A DNA stretch of 37,868 bases from Flavobacterium sp. (GCA_030152225.1 JASLHL010000329.1:1-37868); one strand, 5' to 3'; positions 1-9,429 are shown, counted from the stretch's first letter. The notes: generated by a model not told the origin, from the letters alone. Translations and numbers: made by a program.

Positions 1-995
1 CACCAAAAGGAGAGATAAAATCCCTTCCCAAAGGTGCAACTGCCTTAGACTTTGCCTTTTCCATCCACTCCGAGATTGGGCTAAAAACAAGGGGAACTCG
101 TGTGAACGGTCGTCTTGTGCCTTTAAATCACATTTTATCCAGTGGTGATCAGGTAGAAATTATCACTTCAGAAAACAAAAAACCCAATGTCAACTGGTTG
201 GACTATGTAACAACAAGTAGAGCGCGCAATAAAATCAAGAGTTCATTAAATGAAAACACCAAGAAAATTGCGGATGAAGGAAAAGAACAACTACAGCGCA
301 AACTCAAGCATTTAAAAATTAATCTAGACGAAAACACCGTTAATGAAATGGTCAGCCACTTCAAGCTCAAGACGAGTCAAGATTTATTTTACCGTGTAGG
401 GGCTGGTTTAATCGACAACAGTCAGCTGAAAGAATACGCTGCTAAACGCAATAATACGCTGTTCAATTTTTTCAAAAAGAGCATCAAACGCGCCCCTTCT
501 ACGCCTGTACATCAGGAAACCCAAGACAAGAGCGCCTTGGACTTATTGGTTTTTGGCAAAGACAAAGAAAAGCTCGATTACAAACTGGCCACTTGTTGTA
601 ATCCGATTCCAGGAGATGATGTTTTTGGTTTTGTCACCATCAATGAAGGAATAAAAGTACACAAAACAGATTGTCCGAATGCCATCAGTATGCGTTCCAA
701 CTATGCGTATCGCATCATGCAAGCGCATTGGATTGCCTCTTCTACTTCATTTAATTTTGAAGCAACGATCAATATTACGGGATTAGACTCGGCTGGTTTA
801 ACCACAGAAATCACCAAAATTATCATGGAAAGTAAAGCCGTGAATATCCGAAGTATTGCCTTGAGTGAAAACGCAGGTTTATTCAAAGGATCTATCACAG
901 TTATTGTACCAAACAATGATATTTTGAAAAAAATGATTGCCAATATTAAGAAGATTGAAGGTGTCGATAAAGTGACTCGAGTGAATACCAATTAA
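1..995 (+). CDS. RelA/SpoT-family (p)ppGpp synthetase/hydrolase, 3' part only
   Basis: C-terminal part of a long RelA/SpoT homologue that makes or breaks the alarmone (p)ppGpp. The reading frame is already open at base 3, so the gene starts left of the window and an internal GTG at 102 is not its start. The first residues visible belong to the TGS domain (LPKGATALDFAFSIHSEIG region, then SGDQVEI), followed by the helical region (NWLDYVTTSRARNKIK), a zinc-finger-like stretch with paired Cys (ATCCNPIPGDDV) and a C-terminal ACT domain (from about base 750) that senses ligands. The catalytic HD and synthetase domains are outside the window, so synthesis versus hydrolysis cannot be judged. A fur-family gene follows on the same strand after 100 bp with its own promoter-like box. 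Confidence 0.93.
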   Translation, partial: PKGEIKSLPKGATALDFAFSIHSEIGLKTRGTRVNGRLVPLNHILSSGDQVEIITSENKKPNVNWLDYVTTSRARNKIKSSLNENTKKIADEGKEQLQRKLKHLKINLDENTVNEMVSHFKLKTSQDLFYRVGAGLIDNSQLKEYAAKRNNTLFNFFKKSIKRAPSTPVHQETQDKSALDLLVFGKDKEKLDYKLATCCNPIPGDDVFGFVTINEGIKVHKTDCPNAISMRSNYAYRIMQAHWIASSTSFNFEATINITGLDSAGLTTEITKIIMESKAVNIRSIALSENAGLFKGSITVIVPNNDILKKMIANIKKIEGVDKVTRVNTN

Positions 996-1070
996 ACTCA
1001 ATCAATTGTTGTACCTTTAATTTATAAAACATAATCAATTAATTAATTTTCTCACTAGAGAAAATACAAC

Positions 1071-1078
1071 TATATTTG
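1071..1078 (+). promoter_or_regulatory. Bacteroidota-type -7 box before the fur-like gene
   Basis: TATATTTG fits the TAnnTTTG -7 consensus of the Bacteroidota primary sigma factor. A near-match TTC instead of TTG lies about 19 bp upstream (1049-1051). The box is 17 nt before the ATG at 1096, giving a short leader of about 13 nt. Probably drives fur and purA. Confidence 0.5.
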
Positions 1079-1095
1079 CATTTTAGTATTTAGTT

Positions 1096-1554
1096 ATGGG
1101 AAGCGAAAATAATCAAGAAATAGTAAAAAACGTATTCACTAAATTTTTAGAAGAAAGAGGTCATAGAAAAACCCCTGAACGATACGCTATTTTACAAGAA
1201 ATTTACGATAGTGAAGAGCATTTCGATATCGAGTCATTGTATATCAAAATGAAAAACAAAAACTATCGCGTTAGTAGAGCTACGCTGTATAATACTATTG
1301 AAATTTTATTAGAGTGTGGTTTAGTTCGAAGACATCAATTTGGACAAAATCAGGCACATTACGAGAAGTCGTACTTTGACAAGCAACATGACCATATTAT
1401 TTTGACTGATACAGGAGAAGTGATTGAGTTCTGTGATCCTCGTATTCAAACCATTAAAAAAACAATAGAAGATATTTTTAACATTGAGATTCACAATCAC
1501 TCGTTGTATTTCTATGGAAATAGAAAAACGAATGAGGAAGAATCTGAATCCTAA
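1096..1554 (+). CDS. Fur-family transcriptional repressor
   Basis: 152-residue ferric-uptake-regulator family protein, a metal-dependent DNA-binding repressor. Visible are the N-terminal winged helix with the recognition segment ([14 protein letters not shown], residues 58-71) and the metal-binding HDH (98-100) followed by E111. The first CxxC of the structural zinc site, expected around residues 104-107, reads TDTG, so this protein lacks that Cys pair. I recall that many Bacteroidota Fur proteins do the same. Length matches the family. It sits between the ppGpp enzyme and purA, 35 nt upstream of purA, and is probably co-transcribed with it. It is a natural candidate for the factor acting on the palindromic boxes at 19678 and 22557, but that is inference. 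A Zur or PerR role cannot be excluded. Confidence 0.9.
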   Translation: MGSENNQEIVKNVFTKFLEERGHRKTPERYAILQEIYDSEEHFDIESLYIKMKNKNYRVSRATLYNTIEILLECGLVRRHQFGQNQAHYEKSYFDKQHDHIILTDTGEVIEFCDPRIQTIKKTIEDIFNIEIHNHSLYFYGNRKTNEEESES

Positions 1555-1589
1555 TACAACTAATTTAAAACTTTAACAACACAAAAAGA

Positions 1590-2861
1590 ATGGCAGTAGA
1601 TTTACTACTTGGTTTGCAATGGGGTGATGAAGGTAAAGGAAAAATCGTTGATGTCCTTACTTCAAAATACGATATTATTGCACGCTTTCAAGGAGGCCCA
1701 AATGCGGGACATACCTTAGAATTTGATGGAATTAAGCACGTTTTACGTACAATCCCTTCTGGTATTTTCCATAAAGACGCAATCAACATTATCGGAAACG
1801 GCGTTGTAATTGACCCTGTTGTTTTCATGAAAGAAATCGAAGGTTTAGCACAATTCAAAATTGATTTTGTAAACCGCTTATTGATTTCTAGAAAAGCACA
1901 TTTAATCCTACCTACTCACCGCCTACTTGATGCTGCTTCTGAGGCTGCAAAAGGAAAAGCAAAAATCGGTTCTACACTAAAGGGAATTGGCCCAACGTAT
2001 ATGGACAAAACAGGTAGAAACGGACTTCGTGTTGGGGATATTGAATTAGAAGATTTTGAACAAAGATATCGCGCATTAGCAGACAAACATGAATCCATGA
2101 TTCAATTCCACGATGTGGACATGCAATATAACTTAGCTGAAATGGAAGAAGAATTCTTCCAAGCAGTAAAAGAATTAAAGCAATTAAAATTCATCGATAG
2201 TGAAGAATACTTAAACCGTGCCCTAAAAGACGGTAAAACAATTCTAGCAGAAGGAGCACAAGGTTCTTTGTTAGATATTGACTTTGGAACGTATCCTTTT
2301 GTAACTTCATCCAATACTACAGCAGCGGGTGCTTGTACAGGTTTAGGTATTGCACCTAACCGTGTAAAAGAGGTGTTTGGTATTTTCAAAGCCTACACTA
2401 CACGTGTTGGTAGCGGACCTTTCCCTACTGAATTACACGATGAAATTGGTGCAACTATGGCAAGTGTAGGTAGAGAATTCGGATCAGTTACAGGACGTGC
2501 TAGACGATGTGGATGGTTGGATTTAGTTGCCTTAAAATACGCTGTTGAAGTAAATGGTGTAACAGAGCTTTACATGATGAAAGCAGACGTATTATCTGGT
2601 TTTGATACCTTAAAAGTGTGTACAAAATACAACTACAAAGGAGAAACCATCCATTACCTACCCTATAATATCGAACCTGAAAATGTAGAACCAATCTACG
2701 AAGAAATCAAAGGTTGGAAAGCAGACTTAACAGGAATGACTACTTATGATCAACTACCTGTTGAACTAAAAGATTACATTCAATTTATTGAAAACTACCT
2801 TGAAGTTCCAGTAAAAGTTGTTTCTGTAGGTCCAGACCGAACACAGACAATTGTAAAATAA
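1590..2861 (+). CDS. purA: Adenylosuccinate synthetase PurA
   Basis: 423-residue cytoplasmic enzyme joining IMP and aspartate with GTP to form adenylosuccinate, the first committed step to AMP. The N-terminal phosphate-binding signature WGDEGKGK (11-18) is intact, as are QGGPNAGHT (about 34-42), the GSTLKGIGPTYMDKTGR segment that binds IMP, and the C-terminal TGRARRCGWLD and VGPDRTQTI motifs. Length is normal for the family. ATG at 1590 starts directly at the conserved AVDLLLGLQWG segment. It follows the fur-like gene closely and ends at a strong intrinsic terminator. Confidence 0.97.
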   Translation: MAVDLLLGLQWGDEGKGKIVDVLTSKYDIIARFQGGPNAGHTLEFDGIKHVLRTIPSGIFHKDAINIIGNGVVIDPVVFMKEIEGLAQFKIDFVNRLLISRKAHLILPTHRLLDAASEAAKGKAKIGSTLKGIGPTYMDKTGRNGLRVGDIELEDFEQRYRALADKHESMIQFHDVDMQYNLAEMEEEFFQAVKELKQLKFIDSEEYLNRALKDGKTILAEGAQGSLLDIDFGTYPFVTSSNTTAAGACTGLGIAPNRVKEVFGIFKAYTTRVGSGPFPTELHDEIGATMASVGREFGSVTGRARRCGWLDLVALKYAVEVNGVTELYMMKADVLSGFDTLKVCTKYNYKGETIHYLPYNIEPENVEPIYEEIKGWKADLTGMTTYDQLPVELKDYIQFIENYLEVPVKVVSVGPDRTQTIVK

Positions 2862-2869
2862 ATACAGCG

Positions 2870-2904
2870 AAAACCACTTCTTATCGAAGTGGTTTTCTTT
2901 TTTG
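2870..2904 (+). terminator. Intrinsic terminator after purA
   Basis: Perfect 11-bp inverted repeat (AAAACCACTTC and GAAGTGGTTTT) with a 5-nt loop, then a T-rich tail. It starts 8 nt after the purA stop. Confidence 0.9.
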
Positions 2905-2966
2905 TTTAGCTTGCTACATAATGAACGAAATAAAGTCTGGGTTTTCCGTTTCTTTTATTCCCTTAT

Positions 2967-4277
2967 TTACCCGTAAATAATCTGACGATGCCATTCCTTA
3001 TTATTGGGCTTGTTCACTTCAACTAAAGCCATTTCCCCTCCTTGGCCCAGTACTTCCAAATTGAAGGATTCAAAATTTTCAGTAGGATGTTGCGCTTTTA
3101 TACGTTCAATTTCCTCTTTTAAGCCTTCTACATCAAAGGTATTTAATCTCTCATTGACACTTTCCGCATTGTCAATTTTACCGTAATTCGCTGAAATATG
3201 CGTCGTATTGGCGAGCTTTCCATAGTCATAATTAGGTCCTTTATCTGGAGAACCCAGCTCAATATAGTGCTGTAATTCACTTTTTAATCTCGCTAAATCC
3301 GCAGAAAAAGCCTTCGGTGTAAAGTCAAAAATAACAAAATTTGCAAACGTATTAGAATACGAAGCCATGACTTCAAAATACACCGTCGTCAAATCAATAT
3401 TTACATTATCGCGTCGCGTCAGCAGCTTTGCTTTTGAATTAGCGCCTTCTATAGCAACATTACTTCCCAGCAATTCTTTCCAAACCGCCGCTTGAACATC
3501 GTTTTCGAAGTGGTCTTTTACATTTGTTTTTATGGTCTGCCAATCGGCCAAGAGGGATTCACTACTTGCCGTAGAGGCATTCAAATAGAGTTTTTCAGAA
3601 CTAACCGTATACCCACCACCAACATCTGCATGAGCACCAGGAACGAAAATTTCCTTTATTTTATACCCTTCCCTTCTGTGTTGGATCGTTACCAATTCAA
3701 TAGTCTTGTTCTTGACAAAAATACTAGTCAAAGGAAAATAGTATCTCGCTTCATGGATGGCGGTTAAATGAAGAATTTGATCTACTTTACTCATTTCTTC
3801 ACTCGTAAAATGAATGTTTGGTTTTTGGAAAAACAAGGACACTACAGTATCATAAATACCGAGGAATTTGACACGAACATTTGAAAAAACGAGCGCTTTT
3901 TTGGCAAAGTCACGCGCTAAGGTTGCTCCTCTACTAAATCCGTAAATAACCAACTCTACATCGTCATCGGGATATTTTGCGCGATAAGCATCAAGAAAAC
4001 TCGTCGCTTTTGTTAATTTGTCCTGATAGGAATATCCTGTAGCCCTAATGGGATTTTCTCCAGTAGCTTTTGCCCAATCCGAATCATCCTTATTATTTTG
4101 CGTTCCTATTCCTTCGATGTAAATTCGGTCTGGTATAACACAGGCATCTAGCAACTTGCTAATATTGGTTACATTGCCAAACTTAGTCGGATTTGTAAGC
4201 GAATTTATTTGATTATTTCCTGTTCCATCAAAAAACACAGCGAGCATACGCGTCAGTTTTGTTTGTTCGTTTTTCAT
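2967..4277 (-). CDS. DUF2235 / Tle1-like alpha/beta hydrolase
   Basis: 436-residue protein of the DUF2235 family, which includes the T6SS phospholipase effectors of the Tle1 type. Visible are the N-terminal AVFFDGTGNN strand-turn (13-22), the nucleophile elbow GFSRGA (Ser115), and GAHADVGGGY, where Asp218 is the likely acid. A His within NTTHIS near the C-terminus could complete the triad. There is no signal peptide or membrane segment, so it is cytoplasmic or exported by a non-Sec route. No VgrG, PAAR, Hcp or immunity-like gene is near it. It is convergent with purA and followed on its 5' side by 0.8 kb without a gene, in a block otherwise made of housekeeping genes. Lipase activity on membranes is inferred from the family; the target is unknown. 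Confidence 0.85.
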   Translation of the reverse strand: MKNEQTKLTRMLAVFFDGTGNNQINSLTNPTKFGNVTNISKLLDACVIPDRIYIEGIGTQNNKDDSDWAKATGENPIRATGYSYQDKLTKATSFLDAYRAKYPDDDVELVIYGFSRGATLARDFAKKALVFSNVRVKFLGIYDTVVSLFFQKPNIHFTSEEMSKVDQILHLTAIHEARYYFPLTSIFVKNKTIELVTIQHRREGYKIKEIFVPGAHADVGGGYTVSSEKLYLNASTASSESLLADWQTIKTNVKDHFENDVQAAVWKELLGSNVAIEGANSKAKLLTRRDNVNIDLTTVYFEVMASYSNTFANFVIFDFTPKAFSADLARLKSELQHYIELGSPDKGPNYDYGKLANTTHISANYGKIDNAESVNERLNTFDVEGLKEEIERIKAQHPTENFESFNLEVLGQGGEMALVEVNKPNNKEWHRQIIYG

Positions 4278-5083
4278 AATAATTAAAATTTAGGTTACTC
4301 TTCTTACACCATGGTCCATACTACTTCGAACAACGTCCCTCTTCCTCGCTCCCAAAGCGCAAAAAAATCAAGACTTCCTGTGTTCAAAAACAGTAGACCC
4401 CAGTGTTACATTTGAATTCCACCACTGCCCTAGCTAACCAGTAAACCAAGAGCATGAAGGTACGCGAACAACACTAGCTGCAGTCTAAGTGGATCACTTG
4501 CACCTTTCTGATTTCCTGACTCAACTAGCTCCGTAGCAAGTGGATTTCTTTCGTTAAAAAAATAAATGATTTAGTCTTTCCTAAGAGAGTAAGATAAACC
4601 CCTTAGGCTCTTTGAGGGTAAGCCTCAATATGCATTTTTGCATTCAGTCTTTACTAAGTTCAAAAAAAAGTAAATGGATCTCTCACGTGAAAAAGGACAG
4701 TCTTCTTTCGAATTTAGCGAATTAAGTTTCACTCTTAACTCTTTGTTACAGAAGGTGGTTACAAATTTCATACCACATTTTTGGCTTCAGCTGGTAAAAA
4801 ACGAAAGCATGCCAGGTTGACTGCCAGGTTCTCCTCATCCTCTTTCCCTTTATTTTTCTTGTATTTCAAGGGGTTACTATAGATTTTTTAAGGACTAGCT
4901 GCTGGTTTACTATGCGTTTGCTACTAGTTTCGTTTGGTAAAACAGGCTTGAACTCGTATTACCCCCTTGTTTTACCGAAGAAAGCCAAAAGAAAACTAGT
5001 TCAATCAACCTCCACGGCTTTCGGTTTACTCTTTCCATAATTTATTCTAAAGGCAAATATAACTTCGTATATTTTGTGTAAAT
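4278..5083. other. 0.8-kb interval without a recognisable gene
   Basis: No ORF of useful size on either strand. The stretch is less AT-rich than other gaps in the window and contains several small inverted repeats: AAGTG/CACTT near 4492, AGGCT/AGCCT near 4609-4630, TGCA/TGCA around 4632. I looked for signatures of tmRNA, RNase P RNA and SRP RNA and did not recognise any. It could hold promoters for the two divergent flanking genes, an unknown structured RNA, or a decayed gene. Confidence 0.4.
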
Positions 5084-5086
5084 TTG
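5079..5086 (+). promoter_or_regulatory. Perfect -7 box overlapping the start of the OstA-like gene
   Basis: TAAATTTG matches TAnnTTTG exactly, but its last three bases are the TTG that would be the start codon of the downstream gene (5084). No clear TTG lies 19 bp upstream. If the box is real, the message starts near 5090 and translation must begin further in, for example at TTG 5102. Confidence 0.35.
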
Positions 5087-6751
5087 AAAAAAAATATAGA
5101 CTTGAGAACATTCTATTTCTTTATCCTATTTACGCTACTGAGCTTTTCTAGCTATAGTCAAGATAAAAACAAGATTATCATTCATCATGCAGATTTGTCG
5201 GATCGAAACCAAGCAGAGTTGCCAGATGCGACATTGTTAAGGGGAAATATTACGGCAGAACACAATGGCATTATATTGAACTGTAATACCGCCTATTACT
5301 TTGAGAAAGAAAACTACATCAAACTGTTGGGTGATGTGCGCATGAATCAAGGCGACACCTTGTTTTTAGACAGTAAATATGCCGAATACAATGCCATCAA
5401 TGGATTTGCTTATGCAGAAGGAGATGTTGTTGTACGTTCTCCGGATTCTACTTTAGAAACGGATACGCTTCGTTTCAATCGCAACGAAAATTTAATCTAC
5501 TACAATACGCCTGGAACGATTGTCAACAAAGGAAATATCCTAAAAAGTCAATCGGGAAAATACTTTTTATCGGAGAAAAAATTTCAATTTTTCACGGCAG
5601 TTACCATCACCACAACGCAAGGTACAATTGTAAAATCTAATCACTTGGATTTTTATGAAGTTCCGGAGCATGCTTATGTATTTGGTCCTTCAACAATTAC
5701 GAATAAAGAGGATCACATCTATACGGAGAACGGCTATTACGACGTCAAGCACGACTTGGGCAAGATGGTCAAGAACTCCTATATCTGGTATGATCAGCGG
5801 AAAATAGAAGGTGATTCTATCTATTACAATAAGCTCAATGAGTTTGCTTCGGCTACCAATCACGTCCGCATTACAGATACCATCAACAAATCGAAGATTA
5901 CCGGCCATTATGCTGAGCTCTATAAATTACAGGACTCCATGTTTGTTACCCAAAAAGCGTTGGTCAGTATGCTGACTGAAGAAGGCGATTCGGTTTGGTT
6001 TAGTGCCAAGCGCATCGTTTTGACGGGACCTGAAAAAGATCGGATTATCCGTGGTTATCACGATGCGCGTATTTTTCGCGATAGCATGAGTGGTAAAGCC
6101 GATTCTATCCATTGGAGTGAGAAACTGGGGTTAACTCAGCTGATTCGACGTCCTGTGCTTTGGAATGGCGATAGCCAAGTAACGGGAGAAGTCATGCATT
6201 TATTGAGCAACCTTGAGACCAAACAAATGGATTCGATCAAGGTCTTAAACAATGCCTTTATCATTGAAAAAGACACCTTAGGCGCAGGCTACAATCAGGT
6301 CAAGGGAGTTAACCTCTACGGCAAGTTTGTAGCGAATAAGCTCAGCGAATTAGACCTCGTTAAAAATGCGGAGATGATTTACTACGCCTACAATGAGAAG
6401 AATGAATTTATTGGCATTGACAAGGGAATTTGCAGCCATATTAACGTGGGCTTTAGCGAGAATGAAATTAGCAGTGTGACGCTATTCGTCTCGCCAGAGA
6501 GTCAGCTGTATCCCGATCATATGCTACCCGAAAATGCTCGATTCCTCAAGGATTTCATTTGGCGGGGGGATGAAAAGATAAATTCGTTAGCTGATATTTT
6601 CAGTGAGGAAGAAATCCAAGACGAAGAAGATAAAAAAGAAGAGCGATTACAAAAACAACAGGAGGCCAATGAGCCGATAGAGATTCAAAAAGAAACATTA
6701 GCGCCTCCAACAGAACCCAAAAACAAACTAGAGAAAAAAGACGCTAAATAG
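5084..6751 (+). CDS. OstA/LptA-like lipopolysaccharide transport protein
   Basis: 555-residue secreted protein with an OstA/LptA-type N-terminal domain. LptA homologues form the beta-jellyroll bridge carrying lipopolysaccharide across the periplasm. Residues 30-200 show the typical repeating beta pattern (LRGNITAEHNG, LLGDVRMNQGDTLFLDSKYAEYN, AEGDVVVRSPDSTLETD). A Sec signal peptide covers about residues 1-25, ending SFSSYS before QDKN. The C-terminus is charged, Lys/Glu-rich and probably disordered. The start is doubtful: the longest form uses TTG at 5084, which overlaps a -7 box; TTG at 5102 would still leave a usable signal peptide. The aminotransferase ATG follows 3 nt after the stop, so the two are probably co-transcribed. 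The protein is larger than classical LptA, as in other Bacteroidota homologues. Confidence 0.85.
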   Translation: MKKNIDLRTFYFFILFTLLSFSSYSQDKNKIIIHHADLSDRNQAELPDATLLRGNITAEHNGIILNCNTAYYFEKENYIKLLGDVRMNQGDTLFLDSKYAEYNAINGFAYAEGDVVVRSPDSTLETDTLRFNRNENLIYYNTPGTIVNKGNILKSQSGKYFLSEKKFQFFTAVTITTTQGTIVKSNHLDFYEVPEHAYVFGPSTITNKEDHIYTENGYYDVKHDLGKMVKNSYIWYDQRKIEGDSIYYNKLNEFASATNHVRITDTINKSKITGHYAELYKLQDSMFVTQKALVSMLTEEGDSVWFSAKRIVLTGPEKDRIIRGYHDARIFRDSMSGKADSIHWSEKLGLTQLIRRPVLWNGDSQVTGEVMHLLSNLETKQMDSIKVLNNAFIIEKDTLGAGYNQVKGVNLYGKFVANKLSELDLVKNAEMIYYAYNEKNEFIGIDKGICSHINVGFSENEISSVTLFVSPESQLYPDHMLPENARFLKDFIWRGDEKINSLADIFSEEEIQDEEDKKEERLQKQQEANEPIEIQKETLAPPTEPKNKLEKKDAK

Positions 6752-6753
6752 AA

Positions 6754-7947
6754 ATGAAAGAAGATTTTTTAAAATACCAAGCACAGACTTCACCTAATCC
6801 GTTGGCTATGGAAATTTCCCATGCGAAAGGATCTTATATATACGACAAAAACGGAAAAGCTTACTTAGACTTTGTAGCAGGTGTTTCTGCTTGTACCTTA
6901 GGGCATCAAAACCAAAAGGTTAACGATGCGATTAAAGCACAGCTAGACAAATACTCACACGTGATGGTCTATGGGGAATACATTCAGGATCCTGCTGTAG
7001 AATTCTGTCGCCTATTGGCGGAAAATATTCCGGCGCCCCTCAATAAAACCTACCTGGTGAATTCGGGAACTGAAGCAACAGAAGGAGCGCTAAAACTAGC
7101 GAAACGCGTAACGGGAAGAAGCCAATTAATCTCTTGTTTCAACGCCTATCACGGCAATACGATGGGATCCATGAGTGTCATGGGCTTTGAAGATCGCAAG
7201 CGCGCCTTCCGTCCTTTGTTACCTGATGTGGATTTCATTCACTTCAACAGTGTGGAGGATTTAGAAAAAATCACAACACGTACAGCGGGAATCATCTTGG
7301 AAACGATTCAAGGAGGAGCGGGATTTGTTGAGCCCTTTGACGGTTTCTTAACCAAAGTGAGAAAGCGCTGTGATGAAGTTGGTGCTTTGATGATTGTCGA
7401 TGAGATTCAACCTGGATTTGGTCGTACAGGAAAACTATTTGGTTTCCAAAACTACGACGTTATACCTGATGTGATTGTAATGGGTAAAGGAATGGGCGGT
7501 GGAATGCCTGTAGGTGCTTTTACTGCAAGCGATGAACACATGAATCTCTTGTATGACAATCCGAAATTTGGCCATATCACCACTTTCGGTGGTCACCCAG
7601 TCATTGCGGCAGCGAGTTTAGCAACCCTAAAAGAGCTCGTAGAGACGGATATTATGGCACAAACCTTGGAGAAAGAGCAACTATTCAGACAGTTACTCGT
7701 TCATCCTTTGATTACTGAAATTAGAGGACGTGGACTGATGATCGCTCCTATGACACCTAGCAGTGATATTACCAATCGCGCTATCGTAAAATGTCAAGAA
7801 AAAGGACTAATTTTGTTCTGGCTTCTATTTGAAGGAAAAGCAATACGCATCACTCCTCCGTTAACCATTAGCGAAACGGAAATAAAAGAAGGATGTGCCA
7901 TCCTACTAGAAGCTTTAGATGAAGTTCAAAAAGAGTTAGGTTTATAA
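6754..7947 (+). CDS. Class III PLP-dependent aminotransferase (acetylornithine/ornithine aminotransferase-like)
   Basis: 397-residue fold-type I aminotransferase of the ArgD/ornithine/4-aminobutyrate group, cytoplasmic. Visible are the phosphate-binding SGTEA (104-108), the VDEIQPGFGRTGKLF segment with the cofactor-pairing Asp216, and the GKGMGGGMPVGA segment with the Schiff-base Lys245. The length is right and nothing is missing. There are no arginine-synthesis genes nearby, so the amino donor cannot be named from context. It lies 2 nt after the OstA-like gene and 31 nt before a TPR gene, with no terminator between, suggesting one transcript. Confidence 0.88.
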   Translation: MKEDFLKYQAQTSPNPLAMEISHAKGSYIYDKNGKAYLDFVAGVSACTLGHQNQKVNDAIKAQLDKYSHVMVYGEYIQDPAVEFCRLLAENIPAPLNKTYLVNSGTEATEGALKLAKRVTGRSQLISCFNAYHGNTMGSMSVMGFEDRKRAFRPLLPDVDFIHFNSVEDLEKITTRTAGIILETIQGGAGFVEPFDGFLTKVRKRCDEVGALMIVDEIQPGFGRTGKLFGFQNYDVIPDVIVMGKGMGGGMPVGAFTASDEHMNLLYDNPKFGHITTFGGHPVIAAASLATLKELVETDIMAQTLEKEQLFRQLLVHPLITEIRGRGLMIAPMTPSSDITNRAIVKCQEKGLILFWLLFEGKAIRITPPLTISETEIKEGCAILLEALDEVQKELGL

Positions 7948-7978
7948 CTTTTTTTAATTAACGCACTAAAAGAAAACA

Positions 7979-9376
7979 ATGGATTTCAATAAAAACGAAG
8001 AAGAAGAAAACAATTTATCCCTTGCTCGTTTTGAGTCAATGCTCAAGACGAATAAGATTTTGTTTTTCGATTCGGAAGAGTTTGAAAATATCATCCTGCA
8101 TTACCTGGATTCAGGTAAAATAAACTTGGCCAAAAAAGCACTAAAATTAGCGTTGGACCAACACCCTACTTCAATTGGATTAAAATTGGTTGAAGTGGAG
8201 ATATTAATTTTTCAAAATAAACTAGAAGCGGCAGATCGCCTGCTCGATGAAATAGAAAATGTAGAACCTCACAATGACGAAATCTACATACACAGAGCGA
8301 GTATCTACTCCAAAAAGGGAAACCATCTAGAAGCTATTAAAGCTTTAGAAAAAGCCTTAACCATTACCGAAGATTTAGCTGATATCTATTCCCTACTGGG
8401 CATGGAGTATCTCTTTATTGATGAAGTCGAAAAAGCAAAACAAAGCTTTATTCTGTGTTTGGACAACGATGACGAAGATCAATCGACCTTGTACAACATC
8501 ATTTATTGCTTTGATTTTTTAAATGAAATAGAAGAAGCGATTAGTTATTTGGATTCCTTCATCAATAAGAATCCCTATAGCGAAATTGCTTGGCATCAGC
8601 TCGGTAGACAATACTATGCCTTAAAAAATTACGAAAAAGCAGTCTGGGCGTTCAACTATGCGACCCTAATTGACGAACATTTTTTGGGTGCGTATTTAGA
8701 AAAGGGAAAATCACTAGAGAAGTTACAGCAATACCAAGAAGCTATCGACAACTATATGATTACGTTAGAGTTAGATGCTCCTTCTTCCTATGTTTTACTG
8801 CGCATTGGAATTTGCTATGAAGCCTTGAACAATTTTCCTTTGGCCATTCAGTATTACAAGAAAACCGTACACGAAGATCCGATGCTCGACAAAGGTTGGA
8901 TTGCCTTAACGGATATCTACATCAAAGAAAATCAATTTGACAAAGCACTTGTAACCTTGCAGAAGGCCATTCAAATCGATGAATTAAACGAGCGTTATTG
9001 GGTGCGCTATGCTGTGCTCAACCGCAATTTACTTCAATTCAAAGAAGCAGAATTAGGCTATAGAAAAGCAACGGAGCTAGGCGAATACATTTTGGATTAT
9101 TGGATCGATTGGGCGGATATTTTATACCTCTTAGAAGAATACGATAGCGCCATTGATAAATTGACTCAAATTGAGCGTACTCATCCACATGCAGCAGAAA
9201 TATACTATCGATTAGCTGTTTTTCACCTCGCAAATAACAAGAGCGAAGAAGCACTCCTGTGGTTAGAGAAAGGATGGGCTACGGATGCAGAAAAGGTTTC
9301 AATTATAGCCAACTTATTTCACACCCAATGGGAAAATCCGATCCTACAGCAAGCCATAAAAAATTTCACCAAATAA
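7979..9376 (+). CDS. Tetratricopeptide repeat protein
   Basis: 465-residue protein built almost wholly of TPR helical repeats, for example AEIYYRLAVFHLANNKSEEALLWLEKG and IAWHQLGRQYYALKNYEKAVWAF, from about residue 50 to the end. TPR arrays bind other proteins; no catalytic domain or signal peptide is visible, so it is probably a cytoplasmic scaffold. The N-terminus is acidic (DFNKNEEEEN). It lies between the aminotransferase and aroE and ends at an intrinsic terminator. The partner is not evident. The family is common in flavobacteria, and I cannot assign a role. Confidence 0.88.
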   Translation: MDFNKNEEEENNLSLARFESMLKTNKILFFDSEEFENIILHYLDSGKINLAKKALKLALDQHPTSIGLKLVEVEILIFQNKLEAADRLLDEIENVEPHNDEIYIHRASIYSKKGNHLEAIKALEKALTITEDLADIYSLLGMEYLFIDEVEKAKQSFILCLDNDDEDQSTLYNIIYCFDFLNEIEEAISYLDSFINKNPYSEIAWHQLGRQYYALKNYEKAVWAFNYATLIDEHFLGAYLEKGKSLEKLQQYQEAIDNYMITLELDAPSSYVLLRIGICYEALNNFPLAIQYYKKTVHEDPMLDKGWIALTDIYIKENQFDKALVTLQKAIQIDELNERYWVRYAVLNRNLLQFKEAELGYRKATELGEYILDYWIDWADILYLLEEYDSAIDKLTQIERTHPHAAEIYYRLAVFHLANNKSEEALLWLEKGWATDAEKVSIIANLFHTQWENPILQQAIKNFTK

Positions 9377-9379
9377 AAG

Positions 9380-9416
9380 AATAGCTATTCACTTGCCTGA
9401 ATAGCTGTTTCATTTT
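9380..9416 (+). terminator. Intrinsic terminator after the TPR gene
   Basis: 12-bp stem (AATAGCTATTCA with TGAATAGCTGTT, one wobble) and 6-nt loop, followed by TTCATTTT. It starts 3 nt after the TPR stop codon. Confidence 0.75.
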
Positions 9417-9429
9417 AATACTTTGTGTT

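Noticed and set aside
2967..4277. Complete T6SS effector-immunity cassette
   Set aside because: No immunity, VgrG, PAAR or Hcp gene adjoins the hydrolase.
4278..5083. tmRNA, RNase P RNA or SRP RNA in the gap
   Set aside because: None of their conserved motifs seen on either strand.
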